Assembly (NCBI GenBank): GCA_964058845.1
Contig: CAXKVR010000034.1
Location: forward strand, 558,001-622,000
DNA from: Carex sylvatica
Lineage: Eukaryota; Streptophyta; Magnoliopsida; Poales; Cyperaceae
Direction: 5' to 3'
DNA length: 64,000 nt
Of this stretch, positions 1 to 12,802 are shown in pieces (within the stretch, counting starts at the first letter, position 1; every line of letters begins with the position of its first letter). Under the pieces are notes generated by a model. It searched no databases, was not told the origin of the DNA, and was given only the letters and a program-made list of their open reading frames with translations. The translations under genes and the position numbers were made by a program.

Positions 1-409
1 TGTCCATGTTTGCCAAATAAATATCACCACATGCACACAGAAAGATTTGCATGCGGTGCACAAATAAATTAAAAATTACCCGGTGTGTATCTCCAGCAAG
101 CCTTGATTCAAGCTCTCTTAGCACGGGTTCAACCAAAGGATCTCTCGAGTTTGACAACAACACCTCAGAGGCAGTGACAATAGCCTTTATATGCTCTAAA
201 TTTACAACAATTGCCCTCTCACGTCCAAGAATCGACGAGGGGTAAGAAAGAACCGGGTCCACCACTCTCAGATCACGGGTTGATAGCCCGGTGCGCTGCA
301 CCAGGCCCTGTTTGGTGATCTCTTCTATGCGGGATTCGCTGTCACTGGTAATTACAGCCCATTCGCGTGCCGTTGCCACGGAACTCTTGAGGCGACTTAG
401 GGTTCTCAT
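1..409 (-). CDS. MRS2/CorA-type magnesium transporter, first exon only (partial at left edge)
   Basis: Exon 1 runs from the ATG at 409 down to 80 (110 codons, phase 0) and ends at a GTAATT donor; 79-1 is intron and the rest lies outside the window. The translation contains TGLSTRDLRVVDPVLSYPSS followed by ILGRERAIVVNLEHIKAI and VTASEVLL, the signature N-terminal block of plant MRS2 (MGT) Mg2+ channels of the CorA superfamily. The two transmembrane helices and the GMN filter lie in the missing C-terminal part. The start is supported by an in-frame TAG upstream with no other ATG between. The family forms pentameric Mg2+ channels in plasma, vacuolar, mitochondrial or plastid membranes; which one cannot be told here. 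The N-terminus is shorter than in many relatives, so another upstream exon is possible. Confidence 0.85.
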   Translation of the reverse strand, partial: MRTLSRLKSSVATAREWAVITSDSESRIEEITKQGLVQRTGLSTRDLRVVDPVLSYPSSILGRERAIVVNLEHIKAIVTASEVLLSNSRDPLVEPVLRELESRLAGDTHRVIFNLFVHRMQIFLCACGDIYLANMD

Positions 410-815
410 TAGAGGTAGTTCGTCAATTTGGATTTGGAGAGTAGCCTACTCTGAGTAGGGTTAATTTAATTTGGGGTTGAAGAGCGATCACGGTCACTGT
501 TGGGGGAGGAGAGATGGCGGGAGGAAACCCAATTACAAATTTTTCTTCTCCTTTTTGAATCTAGGCCTAAAAAAGTAATGATATCTTGCAAGACATATTT
601 TTTACCTCTGAAGAGCTGGGGTTATTCTATAAGAATTTAATCTACAAGATATATTGTGTCATCTGATCAGAAATTGATCTACACATATAACACAATCTTT
701 TACAATAATATTTGATTTTTAACTAATAGTTATCAAAATAAAATAATTTAAAATTGTGGATATATGTTCTCTATTTTTTTAAAAGGTTGTGTATCAAATT
801 CCCTAAATTATTAAT
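410..815. other. 5' flank of the MRS2-type gene
   Basis: AT-rich sequence upstream of the minus-strand transporter gene. It should hold the leader and promoter, but no individual box stands out. A foldback element begins immediately after it at 816. Confidence 0.35.
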
Positions 816-1203
816 GAGTAGGATTAAAATGCACCATTAGTTTTGTGACTCAACTATATCCCACGTCTCTATCTCAGATTACAAAGTTCAAATAATCGAT
901 TTGAACCGCTCAACATGTTATACATATAAAAAATATGCTTAGAGACCAAATTTTATATTTTTTACTATTTTTTTAGATAGGTACAAAATCACTGCATCTT
1001 GACCATCCAAAAACAGTGATTTTATATCTATCTAAAAAAATAGTAAAACAATTTCAAAAAAATATAAAATTTGGTCTCTAAGCACATTTTAATATGTATA
1101 ACATGTTGAGCAATTCAGATCGAATATTTAAACTTTGTAAACGAACATAGAGACGTGGGATATTGTTGGAGCACAAAACTAATGGTGCATTTTAACCCTC
1201 CTC
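816..1203. mobile_element. Foldback MITE with Mutator-type 9-bp target duplication
   Basis: The two halves are inverted copies of each other: the left arm begins GAGTAGGATTAAAATGCACC and the right arm, read in reverse, begins GAGGAGGGTTAAAATGCACC. The centre contains mirrored AGATAGGT / TATCTA-type blocks. The element is flanked on both sides by ATTATTAAT (807-815 and 1204-1212), a perfect 9-bp direct repeat. A 9-bp duplication is characteristic of Mutator-like transposition. There is no coding capacity. Confidence 0.85.
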
Positions 1204-1860
1204 ATTATTAATTCTCAACACGATCAGTCTGCATCTTCATCTCCTTCAACGCGAACTCTGACTGTGTATTTCTTTTTGCAAGCTTGGTAGTGGCTACTAT
1301 CTTTGACTGGGTCAATATCAGAAGGGAGATGCTGGAGATAAGGATACTTCATCTAAAACGAAGGTTTAGCGGGAGGAAAATTAGCGTGAAGAGAGAAAAA
1401 AAAGGAAGGGATTAGCACCCTAATTATTTAGGGACAAAATTGTCTTTTAAGTTTTTTTAATAATATTAATTTTAAATTTTAAATAGTTAAATGAAGGAAT
1501 GGGGATTAAAATAAAATCATTTAGTTTTGGGATATAGCTAAATTTAGAGTTGTGATGGAGATATAACTAAATTTCTCTACAATATATGACTAATAAATTT
1601 TCAACTTGCACCAAATTTAGTACATAAAATATCTAAATTATTGAAAAATGTATCGGTAATTAACTTTTTTTTTTATTATCACTTAATTGGTTCTCACCGT
1701 TCTCATATAAGTTCATTGTCCTGAAGAACTTTTATATTTGAACTTTGAAGTATGATGATTTGGGGGAGTTCTTTAAATTAAAGGCTTGATTATAATCACA
1801 ATAAAAGAAACTTAATACTTTTAATTAGTTCAGAGAAATGTTATATAATATATATTGTTA

Positions 1861-2237
1861 GAGTAGAACTAAGGTGTTTCTAAGTTCAAAAAGTTTCTTT
1901 GTGAACTCAGTCATAAAACTTATAGGATAGATTTTAAATGACGATAGGTCAAGTGGCCAGAAGTAGAAACTTTCGATTTAATTTAGTATAAAGTCAAGCG
2001 GTCAAAATTAGAAGGTTTATAAATTAATTTTAATGCGTTCTTTTTTAAAAAAAAAATTTGGTCATTTGACTTTATACAAAATTAATTTTAAAATTTAAAA
2101 TTTTGTATGTAGACACATCACTCATAATGTAGACAGGTTTCAACAGTTCAGATTCATCATTTGAAGTTAATCCGATAGACATTTTAGTTACATTCACAGA
2201 GAAACTTGGTGAACTTAGAAACACCCTAGTTCTACTC
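1861..2237. mobile_element. MITE, same family as 27139-27536
   Basis: Ends are inverted: GAGTAGAACTAAGGTGTTTC on the left and the reverse of ...ACACCCTAGTTCTACTC on the right. Internal blocks (AAAGTCAAGCGGTCAAAATT, TTAGTATAAAGTC) recur in the copy at 27139. No convincing target duplication remains here, so this copy is probably older. The family is Mutator-like by analogy with the other copy. Confidence 0.75.
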
Positions 2238-4134
2238 TATATACTATTATATTATGCTCATTAAGTCTTATTATTTTATCAAGATAATCTTAATATTGAC
2301 TAATCACGCTACAAAATATATATATATATATTTGGTATGTTCAATCATTCATATTAAATGAGGTGTCTATTATTTGAGCCAACTTGGAAAGTTATTTAGT
2401 ATATTAATTATTAAACAGTTTTAAATTTTCAACGGTTTAATTTAACAATATTTCGATGCATTCAATCAAATTATAAATTTATTTAAATTTAATGCACACA
2501 CTATCTAAATGATTGAGAATATATCTACAATTCTTTTTAACGTCAAACAATAACTTTTAAGATATCAGATGAAATATCATAAAAGTTGGATGTATGCTTG
2601 GATAAGTTTGGTTATCCGTAAACTTAATAACAAAAAAATTTAAAACTGGAATATCAAAATAAAGTCCTTATGATTTGCTTAATTATTCTGCGGGTACATC
2701 AAATTAACATATTCTAGACTCTATTGATAGATACCGAGAATTCATAGCACTCCAATAATTATTCGAAAAATGAAGTTAATGTTTTTTAAATTTCTTTAAT
2801 GTAACACATCTTCAATAAAATAAAAAATACAATGCATGGAATGATTCTTGGAACAGATATTATGTAAACACACACTTCAATTGAACTTAATTTATATAAC
2901 ATTTTCCTTATCTCCGTATTACTATAATAAAGTGATTAAAATTTCTATATTTATTGTATAGCCAGTGAAATACCCAACCAATTAGTCAATGGTCCCCTCC
3001 AATTATTGATTCAGTAAATTAAATGCTCATAAATTGTGTATTACATCAGATAGGAACTGCATAAAAATGTGATTGATAGGCTAATAGCTTTTGCATATGC
3101 ACCCTGAAAGACTACATTTGGTTCATCATTTAAGTATTTTTCTTTGGATACAAAAATTTAGATGGTCTATTCCATTTGCTGTACCAGTAACACCTGTAAA
3201 GATTTGTACCAACTTTTCTTGGTCCAATAACATCTAATACTCTGATTCTCTCCTTACAAAAAAAGGGAAATAAAGTGTACATATTGAACTTGATGGTGAG
3301 TGATTTAAAATTATTTGTAATAAACTTCATATGATGAAAACAGATAATTGAACTTCCAATTAATCATAAGAACCTTTACCCAACTTGAAGTACACATTCT
3401 GGTTTGATCTTAAAAAACCAATCCACTGTTCATGGTTCGTGTAAAAAAATAAAAAAATCATTTATCATATCAAAGTTGGCACAGGCCCTGATCGAAGTTA
3501 TTTTGACAATCAACAGTTATTGGTTTCCCATCATGATCATAATATTTGAATTGTAATCTATGCTGGCAACTAATTGTAGGCATGAAGTGACTATATGGAC
3601 ATGATCAGTCATTATGAGCATATTATTTGGTTCAATTAATGATGTCTGTCAGTACTGTCTGAGATTGTAGCACATGCGTGCTCTTAAGATGGAATTCACC
3701 TGGTAATTAAGAGAATAGGCATCCCTCTAAATTTTATCATGCATCATATCTTAATATACATCTTATAGTTAAAATTTAAATTTAAGAAATCCAGCACTTT
3801 GTTTATGCAAAAAAAGATTAATTTTTTGTCAGTTTACATTATTATTAGTAGAAGGAAAGATATATTTGTATTGTATAAATCTTTAAATCAAAGATTGGGA
3901 TACAAATTTTCTTATACCGAAAAGATATTCAATTTCATCTGTTATTGAAAATTATTTTCTGTAATTAAAAAATAAATGACTATACTCTCTGGATGCATGC
4001 TAAAACAAGATATACAAGTCAAATTGTTTACTCACTAAGAAGTCTTGACTTCTCCAGAATTTAATACAACAAAACAAGTTGAGAAGCGAAATTAGTTACA
4101 GATTACAAATTACAAGTATGTATCAAGGTTTTGG
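2238..4134. other. AT-rich intergenic region
   Basis: No gene is recognised. It contains a short TA microsatellite near 2318-2332. A minus-strand open stretch at 3130-3330 has no recognisable domain and is probably chance. Confidence 0.4.
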
Positions 4135-6236
4135 TTAACGGAAACGCGGCATTAAATATGATTGATCATAAGGAAGAAGTGTAGATCCATTTTGAAGTGC
4201 TTTGTTGATGACAATGGGACTTCTCACTACATGACTCTTTGAGATCCACTTCAATTCTCCTTCTACATAACCTGCCTTACCTCCGATCCATTCGAAGATA
4301 ACATCAAAGCTGATTGTCTTATTTACCTTAAAATTCAAAATTTCCAGCACCACACGGGCAGAAATGCCGCTCGGAATATCTAATTTAACTTTAAATGTTG
4401 ACTCGGCATCACTGACATGTGTTACTCTCCTTTGGATCACCACTGTCGAATTGAATTTCAGTGTAGCCACAATAGATGGATAGTTCAGCTGCTCCTGAGA
4501 AATCACCTTCACTTTTGAGCATTTTACAGGAGGTAATGGAGAAATGATAGTCTGAATTTGTTTTTTAGTGAATCCTAAACCACACAAAAAAGGGATGTAC
4601 TCTGTTGGTTTGATGTCATAAACTAGTCCCGGGTCCATGGCTTTCTGAGAGTTAACGTGTCCTGCACCAATTGCATAATAATCAGCCGGGAGGTCCCTCT
4701 CATCTCTGATTCTTTTGCCGTTGCGATTGGTTATATATGCCGTAGTCATTATTGCTGACTTGATCGCTGCAGGTGACCAATCAGGATGTGTTTTTTTCAA
4801 TAAAGCGGCAACCCCACTAAGGTGTGGAGCTGACATGGAGGTCCCACTCATGAATAAAAACTTCAAGGATTCATACGCGTTTCATATGATGAGATGCTAG
4901 GTGGGAAGGCACCTAAGATGTCTACACCGGGACCAATAATGTCAGGCTTCAAGATTCCTGGCAGTCGACCACTGGGTCCCCTGGAAGAGAAAAGAGCTAC
5001 AGTCGGGGAATAAGGAGCATTGAAAACTGTACCCTTGAAGATGAGTGTTCCTGTTGCATTTCGAGAAGACATTATGTAATCGGTGATATTATTGCTGCCG
5101 GTTTGTTCTAAAAAAGCGGACGGCACAGCAATTGGCAATTTGTCAGGAGTGTTCCTGTCAAGTAATGAATTTTAGGATTAAATTTTTTTAAATTAAAAAA
5201 TAGAGCATAAGTAACTTTTGTGCAAGAAGTACTTACGATCCCAAAATGATTACACCAGCCGCGCCAGCACTCCGCAATGCCTCCTCTAGCTTTAGGGGTT
5301 CGACATACAAAGTACGACACACAACAACTGCACCTTTGATTTTGTTTTTATCATAGAGGTCCTCAGTGCTGTTAGTCAACACTAGAGGTAGTATTTTATT
5401 CTTCCAATTCTTTGGTTGCATCGGTGTTTCAGCATCGATCTCAAGCCCATTGCCGAGTTTCACTGTAACCGCAATACGTCGATCCATGGAACTTGCTCCA
5501 ACAGTAAGAACCCATGGAATGTCATTGTCGACTGTGCCGAAAGTTTGCCCAGCATTGCCCGCAGCACAACTTACAAAAACTCCACGCAAGATCGCATAGA
5601 ATGTCCCAATGCTAATTGCATTTTTGGCGAGATTATTTTCCGGTCCCAGAGTAGGATCACCAAGACCAAAAGATAGAGAGATCACATCTACTCCATCATC
5701 AACAGCAGTTTCAATTGCTTTTAGAATGTCGGCTCCATGGCAATCCATGGTAATGGAATCACAAACTTTGTAAAATGCAAGATGTGCTCTAGGAGCGGTG
5801 CCAGAGGCAACACCTACTGCACTACCAAAAACTCCGGCATTATGCACAAATACACCGGCAGCGGTGCTCGCACACCGTGCGGATCGACTTTTGAATTGCG
5901 GAGACCAAGGAATGTTTGAGAGTGAGTGGTCAATAACTTGTATTTCCCCGAAGGAATGGCATTTACGAACCAATCTTACTTAGAGAGTGCATCCACTTCT
6001 TGCTGTGTTAATCAGGCAGCAAATCCATTCACAACCCGATTGTAGGAATAGATGAATCTCGAGGAATGGTTTGGTATCACAGTTGATAAAAGACTGCTGT
6101 GCTCTTTTGCGTCTTTCACAAGCACAATGTAAACATTGAGGTCCTCTTTTGTGCTATTGGTGGATGCAATGGAAGGGTGGAAGTGGCTGAGGAAAGAAGA
6201 GAAAACGAAGAAGAAAGCAATCCTTCGCCACTCCAT
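4135..6236 (-). pseudogene. Broken subtilisin-like serine protease (plant subtilase, S8)
   Basis: On the minus strand, a signal peptide and I9 prodomain start (6236) read through YSYNRVVNGFAA and meet an in-frame TGA at 6012-6014. The same frame continues as LTQQEVDALSK, a TAA at 5976-5978, then TTHSQTFLGL. From there sequence for the catalytic Asp region and the His motif is missing: the text jumps, in another frame, to CASTAAG, the tail of the usual HGTHTASTAAG. The rest is well preserved: VGVASGTAPRAHLAFYKVC, the GNAG oxyanion-hole Asn region, a PA-domain part, a credible intron (donor GTAAGT at about 5231, acceptor before 5157), FSSRGPS, then a frameshift near 4865-4890 before GTSMSAPHLSG with the catalytic Ser, and the fibronectin-like C-terminus. 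Two stops, a deletion and a frameshift, with two triad residues lost, make an active protease very unlikely. Confidence 0.9.
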
Positions 6237-7895
6237 TCCAATCGAGGAATGGAGAGCTTACTAGGATTTTTTTGTTTCTTTGTTTCTCTTTTTCCTTGTT
6301 AGCACCTAAGGTAGATGGTGATTAACATGTACCTTTGATCTTTTATACTTATTTTTGTCGTTTTAGCATCACGGTTTGTGTTGTTAGATGATAGTTATCA
6401 CAATTCCTTAAATAGGTTGTAGCACCTGAATTCATACAACTTATAACAAAACATGGTTTCTGGATTTACTAAGCACCTATTTTTACTTTAATACTGTTTT
6501 ACATAAGTTAGTACTTCCTGTAGTACACTTAAACCGGAGCATATCTTTATTATATAATATAGCAGTGTCCACGGTTAACTGTGCTGACATAGAGAGAATG
6601 TAATCCACTTATTTAAATCCAACTTATATTGATGTTTCGTCCAATAATTTCACAAATTAAGAGGTTTCTGTTATAGTTCATCCATCCTTGCGCTGCTACT
6701 TCCCACCAGACACACTTAACTGCAACTTTATTATTTAATGAAAACTGAAAACCAAACAAGTTACTTGGCAATTGATAAACAGGATGTAGCTACTAGGGTT
6801 ATGAGATAGATTAATGTTAATTTGATGAATCAGTTTGCGTCATTCATCGCATCCAATATTCAATAATTTGTCAGGAAAGTAACCAAGAAACCCCATAGGC
6901 TAATTACACAGCCTATGTCAAGTTGATGGAGAGGATTCAGATGAATTTGTTAGATTAAGCTCTGGTGATGATGTCTTGAAGTACTTTCAGGTTGATGTTT
7001 GCTTGCTTAATGGATGTGTGCCTCATTGAACTTTCCATTTAGATATTTGTTAAATTCAGCAATTTTTGCTAGCTTAAATTGGCAAATCCATTATTTCAGC
7101 AACTTAATGGATGTGTGTCCCATTGCTTGCTTAAATTACACAGCATTGTGGTATACTGGTATAGTTGTATTTGAATCAGTCTCAATTGGTCATATCATAA
7201 ACTCAGAAATCTGGGAACTAACCAGGTCATCCATGGTAAGGGGGTGAACTCATGAGCATAGCAATTTTCGCCTTACTTTCAGCATTTCGCCAAAAGTGCG
7301 AAAATTGAAATGAGAAATAACTGGATCCACTCTCTACAAGCTCCTTACACCGAGTTTTCAATAATAATAAAAACTATACACCGAGTTTATTAAAACAATT
7401 CTTTCTTTTTATGTGTCCAATTTTCTGATAACATTCATCAATTTCAGTACATGCTCCACACAATAAAAGTCACCAGAAATAACTGCATCCACTCTCTACA
7501 AGCACCTATACACCGAGTTTATTAAAACAATTCTTTATTTCTGTGTCCAATTTTCTGATAACATTCATCAGTTTCAGTACATGTCACATAATATATCTCC
7601 AGAAGTCACCATATTTGCACTGCAGTTTTAAATAGAATAAGCCATTAATGCAAAAGCCATTACGGTTGGGTCAGAATTGCTGAGAAAAAGTACTAGTCAA
7701 TCAAATTATTTCCAATAGTTTGGTAATCCTTCTATGTTTTCCTGATTCATGTATCACTTTTTATTAAATATCAACTTGCCAGAGTTACTTCACAAATCTT
7801 ACATACAGCAGATAGTGCCATATTTTAGATATTACTGTATGTATCAGATACAGAGACTGCTGTCTTTTCCAAAAATTATAGCACAATACAAATTT
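6237..7895. other. Intergenic region between subtilase relic and UFM1
   Basis: No intact gene. A short open stretch near 6925-6975 reads DEFVRLSSGDDVLKYFQ and could be a fragment of a lost exon, but I cannot assign it. A tandem duplication at 7313-7610 is listed separately. The part next to 7895 should carry the UFM1 3' untranslated region. Confidence 0.35.
7313..7610. repeat. Tandem duplication, period about 162 bp, two copies
   Basis: The block starting AGAAATAACTGGATCCACTC (7313) recurs as AGAAATAACTGCATCCACTC (7475). It is followed in both by CACCGAGTTTATTAAAACAA and GTGTCCAATTTTCTGATAAC. The copies differ by scattered substitutions and small gaps. Confidence 0.85.
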
Positions 7896-9267
<1,372 letters not shown>

Positions 9268-9570
9268 GGCTAAAGAAGAACTTTGTTTCTCCGCGGAGAG
9301 AGAGAGAGAGAGAGAGAGGAGGTGGATGTCGAATTAAACCGGGACAATGGGAGTTCATGTTCTCTGAGGTAACGGGATATTTGAGTTTATATCTGAACCG
9401 TCCGATCAGAATCCCGGCCAATCCGGGGCAGAAGTGGAATGCACGGGGCCCTTCAATTTTCGTGCGGTTTCTAATGGGCGGTCCGGATCTAAACAGACAT
9501 ATTCCAAGGGGATATGAATTGGGACAATGGCATTACATTTTCAGGAATTTTTTCATTCCCTGGTATGATC
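9268..9570. promoter_or_regulatory. UFM1 upstream region with GA/CT microsatellite
   Basis: Immediately upstream of the UFM1 ATG there is a GA dinucleotide run at about 9297-9319, which reads CTCTCT in the transcript direction. CT-rich leaders are common in plant housekeeping genes. Open frames overlapping this stretch on both strands are low-complexity and not credible genes. Confidence 0.45.
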
Positions 9571-10366
9571 TAGGACTGGCATGGCAAAAAAGCTCGTGGC
9601 TCGTGGCTCGCTTGGTATTCGTCCGTGACTCGGTCGGTAACAGCTCGTTCGTTAGTAGATCGAGTTAAAATTAGCTCACTCGCTACATACTCAAACCAAA
9701 ATTAACGAGTTTGAGTTTGGCCTGGCTCGGCACGAGCCAGCTCGGTCGTTAACGAGCTATTTAATATACATAGTTTAATAGCTTAATCGGATTCATTAAC
9801 TTTAAATTAGAAATATTATGGTTTGTGGATGTTATAGCCAGTGTTATGGCAATTACACTTTGGACTGTGTTTAAGTTGATTGGTAATTTTGTATGAAATA
9901 TGTGTGAATTAATTATAAGCAATTAAGTTAATTTGTATGAATTTATTTGATTTGGTATGCATGAATTTATTCTGTGAATATGTTTGTATGAATTTAGGAT
10001 TTTGATATATTTGTATGTATGAATTTAGCTGTAAACTTAATTAATAGTAGTTGATTTACTTAATTACAATTGAATTAAGAGTATTCCTCAGTAATTAGTC
10101 ATATAAGTATTATTTTATTTTAGTCATAATTGATAAGATGTGTTATGAAAATTTAAGATATAGCAGGAAAAAATATATATAAATTTATAAATCTGCCAAG
10201 CTAGTAACGAGCTAGCTCGGCTTGCTCAGACAAGCTACGAGTCGGTCTTGAGCAATAGTTTTAGCTCGAAATCTAAAATCCAAACTCGCTCGCTCAGCTC
10301 GATATACCAACAAATCGAGTACGAGTGTGGCCTAACTCGCTCTTTAACAGCTCGTTGCCACCCCTA
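9571..10366. mobile_element. Non-autonomous hAT-like element, 796 bp
   Basis: The left end TAGGACTGGCATGGCA and the reverse of the right end, TAGGGGTGGCAACGAGC, are imperfect terminal inverted repeats of hAT type. The element is flanked by GTATGATC at 9563-9570 and 10367-10374, a perfect 8-bp target duplication as expected for hAT. Subterminal regions are rich in GAGCTCG/CGAGCT motifs (for example GAGCCAGCTCGG, GAGCTAGCTCGG), probable transposase binding sites. The middle is AT-rich with no transposase. Confidence 0.88.
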
Positions 10367-10409
10367 GTATGATCTATCACAAACCAAACGCCTAGGTAAC
10401 TGGAATTCA

Positions 10410-10532
10410 CATCCTCTGAGATATCTCATATTTTGCACAAATCTCGAAGCTAAAATAATACTGGCCCCTACGTCAACTCCGAATAAGCACCGGACACGTC
10501 GGTCACGCAAACATGAGATATCTCAGAGGATG
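10410..10532. repeat. 20-bp perfect inverted repeat flanking about 83 bp
   Basis: CATCCTCTGAGATATCTCAT at 10410-10429 is exactly reversed as ATGAGATATCTCAGAGGATG at 10513-10532. The pair may be the ends of a very small MITE or a hairpin. No target duplication was identified. Confidence 0.7.
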
Positions 10533-10895
10533 CGCCTTTTAACCTGGCACGAATCTCAAAACTGTTCCTCTAGTTATAAGCACCGATTGAGTTTCCGGAT
10601 GTTTTCCTCAAAGAAAAAAAAAAAGGAGTTTCCGGATGGAATATTCAGTTTGAAATCAGCACCGTCCGATCATAATCCCCCGATTTGAACCAATTGATCG
10701 AATATCTTCAAATAGCCAAATCAAAATAGACGATACAGGGTTCAAACAATAGTCGTATTTATATTATCGGTACGGAACTACGGATTATTGTTGTATTGGA
10801 GTGCGTATCCGCCCAGGCTGGGGATGCCGGGATGAGGCACAAAAGCATAAAAAAATTAATAACATAATATAATTTTTTAATGAAGTAAATATTAT

Positions 10896-12802
10896 AATAT
10901 TAATATTTGGATTGGAGAAATAAAGAGTTTGAATTGGAGAGAGAGACAGAGAGTGGCATCTGAATTGCATATTCTTTTTTATTGCTCAATTCAAACTTCC
11001 TTCTTGAATTGCTTCCTTGATTGCAGAATTTTATGCTAAGTATTGGTGAAGATGAGATTTTGAGAGATGAGATTGATTTTTGTGAAGAGATCTCCCTCCG
11101 AAGAGAGATGCTTAATGGGAAAGAATCCCCTCCTTTATAGTAAAAGACTATGCCCAATCAATAAACATAGTTGTGGGGTGAGTGGGATTAGTGGGTGCTA
11201 TTTTTGGATTGTTTTCCAGGCTGCCTTGTCCAAGTTTAGCTGTCAAAAAGCATCCCTGACTCACTAAAAATAGAAACCGTGTTGAAAACGTGCATTTCTG
11301 GCTGTTTGCGGGTCCACTGCATCCGCACTGACTCCAACTTTCCTTTTTTAGATTCTTAGATTGTAGATCTTCTCGCTAGCTTTTCGAAAATTGGTCATAT
11401 GTCCAAAATGGAGTTACGAGTCAAAAGTTGTGGCTGTTTTAAGTTCAGACTCTATTTTTGACTGTTGCTGCAGTGCTCAATTTTTTTCCTTTGTGACCAG
11501 AGTGCGGCTGCATTAATATCCGTACGTTCGCACGGATTTTGATGAATAGCTTATTATACCTTTTTTAAAATTGGCGCGCATCCAGAAATTCATCTAAGTA
11601 CTCAGTGTAGCCGTATCGAAAACTGTGCGTCCGTACTGGACATTCGTCTTCGTTTTTCTTATTTTTCTTCATCACCTGCAAATTAAAACCAAACAAATGC
11701 AGTAACTTGATTCTAGATATATTTTATTCTCTTTATATTCAAAATACAAGATATTTGGTATTATTTCATGATGAAAACTAGATTAAATGTGTATATAATT
11801 TATGCTTATCATTTTACATGTAAAATAACATCAAATAGATGCATAGAATCATAATATTTAATCGAAGGGCTAATAATTTGAAATTTCATATTTTAATCAA
11901 AATTATTGGTGGATCATAATATCTACGCGCTTAATATAAAAATGAAGATATGTATATTTTTTTTATCATTTTTTACTTTAAATATTTCAAAAGACTTGAG
12001 TACATTTTAAATATATTAATATTTTATATACATGTGTCAACAAATTACAGATTTTCTTTATCTCCAAATTTTCCTTTTTTTTTCAAAATACCCTCATATT
12101 TTTAACTTAAACGGTTCGATTAAAAAACGACTGTTTAAATTTAAAAATAATATAAATTCATAAGACAATTAGACAGATCTAAATGACCATAGCCTCAATA
12201 CAAGAGGTCACTCTCTGTCCAAATAAAGAGTTTGAATTGCGTATCATGCACCCCAGGTACTTGAGGTACTTGAGGTCCAAATAAAGAGTTTGAATTGCGT
12301 ATCATGCACCTCAATACAACGAATCCGTATCATGCCTTGAGGTGCAAGCTATGAACTGTTCTTTTCATGTGGTATGAATCTCAAAATAGACTCCCTACAA
12401 TCTCAATTAGTTCCGAATTGAGTTTGGCCGAACTGAAATTAATCTGGACCGTTCATTCTTTTAAATTGCACCTCAGGTACCTGGGTGCAGAGGCGAATGT
12501 AAGTGCATCAAATGAGGGTCAATTGACCCCCATTCATTTTTAAAAATTAATTATTATACATGGTATTTTTGTATATTTTATAGTTAAATGTTAAAGATAC
12601 TTATAAAATGATCCCATAGAATTTTGAAAATTTTGTATAATTGACTCCCATTTATTTAAAAAAAAAATATCATTAAATGTGTACAAATTGAGAACTTATA
12701 GCAATTTATATTAATTTGTTTTTGGAAAATGAGAAGCTTCAAATGCCACTCTCTGTCTCTCTCCAATTCAAACTCTTTATTTCTCCAATCCAAATATTAA
12801 TA
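10896..12802. repeat. Distant inverted repeat pair (about 65-bp arms, 1.8 kb apart)
   Basis: The segment 10896-10962 (AATATTTGGATTGGAGAAAT ... GACAGAGAGTGGCAT) recurs in reverse at 12740-12802 (ATGCCACTCTCTGTC ... TCCAATCCAAATATT). The pair could be the ends of one element or two separate insertions of a short repeat. Nothing between them is recognisably coding. Confidence 0.7.

Noticed and set aside
1852..2246. 9-bp target duplication around the 1861 MITE
   Set aside because: ATATTGTTA and TATATACTA match only weakly in AT-rich DNA, so it was not claimed.
3130..3330. Minus-strand 66-codon frame
   Set aside because: No recognisable domain and AT-rich context; probably chance.
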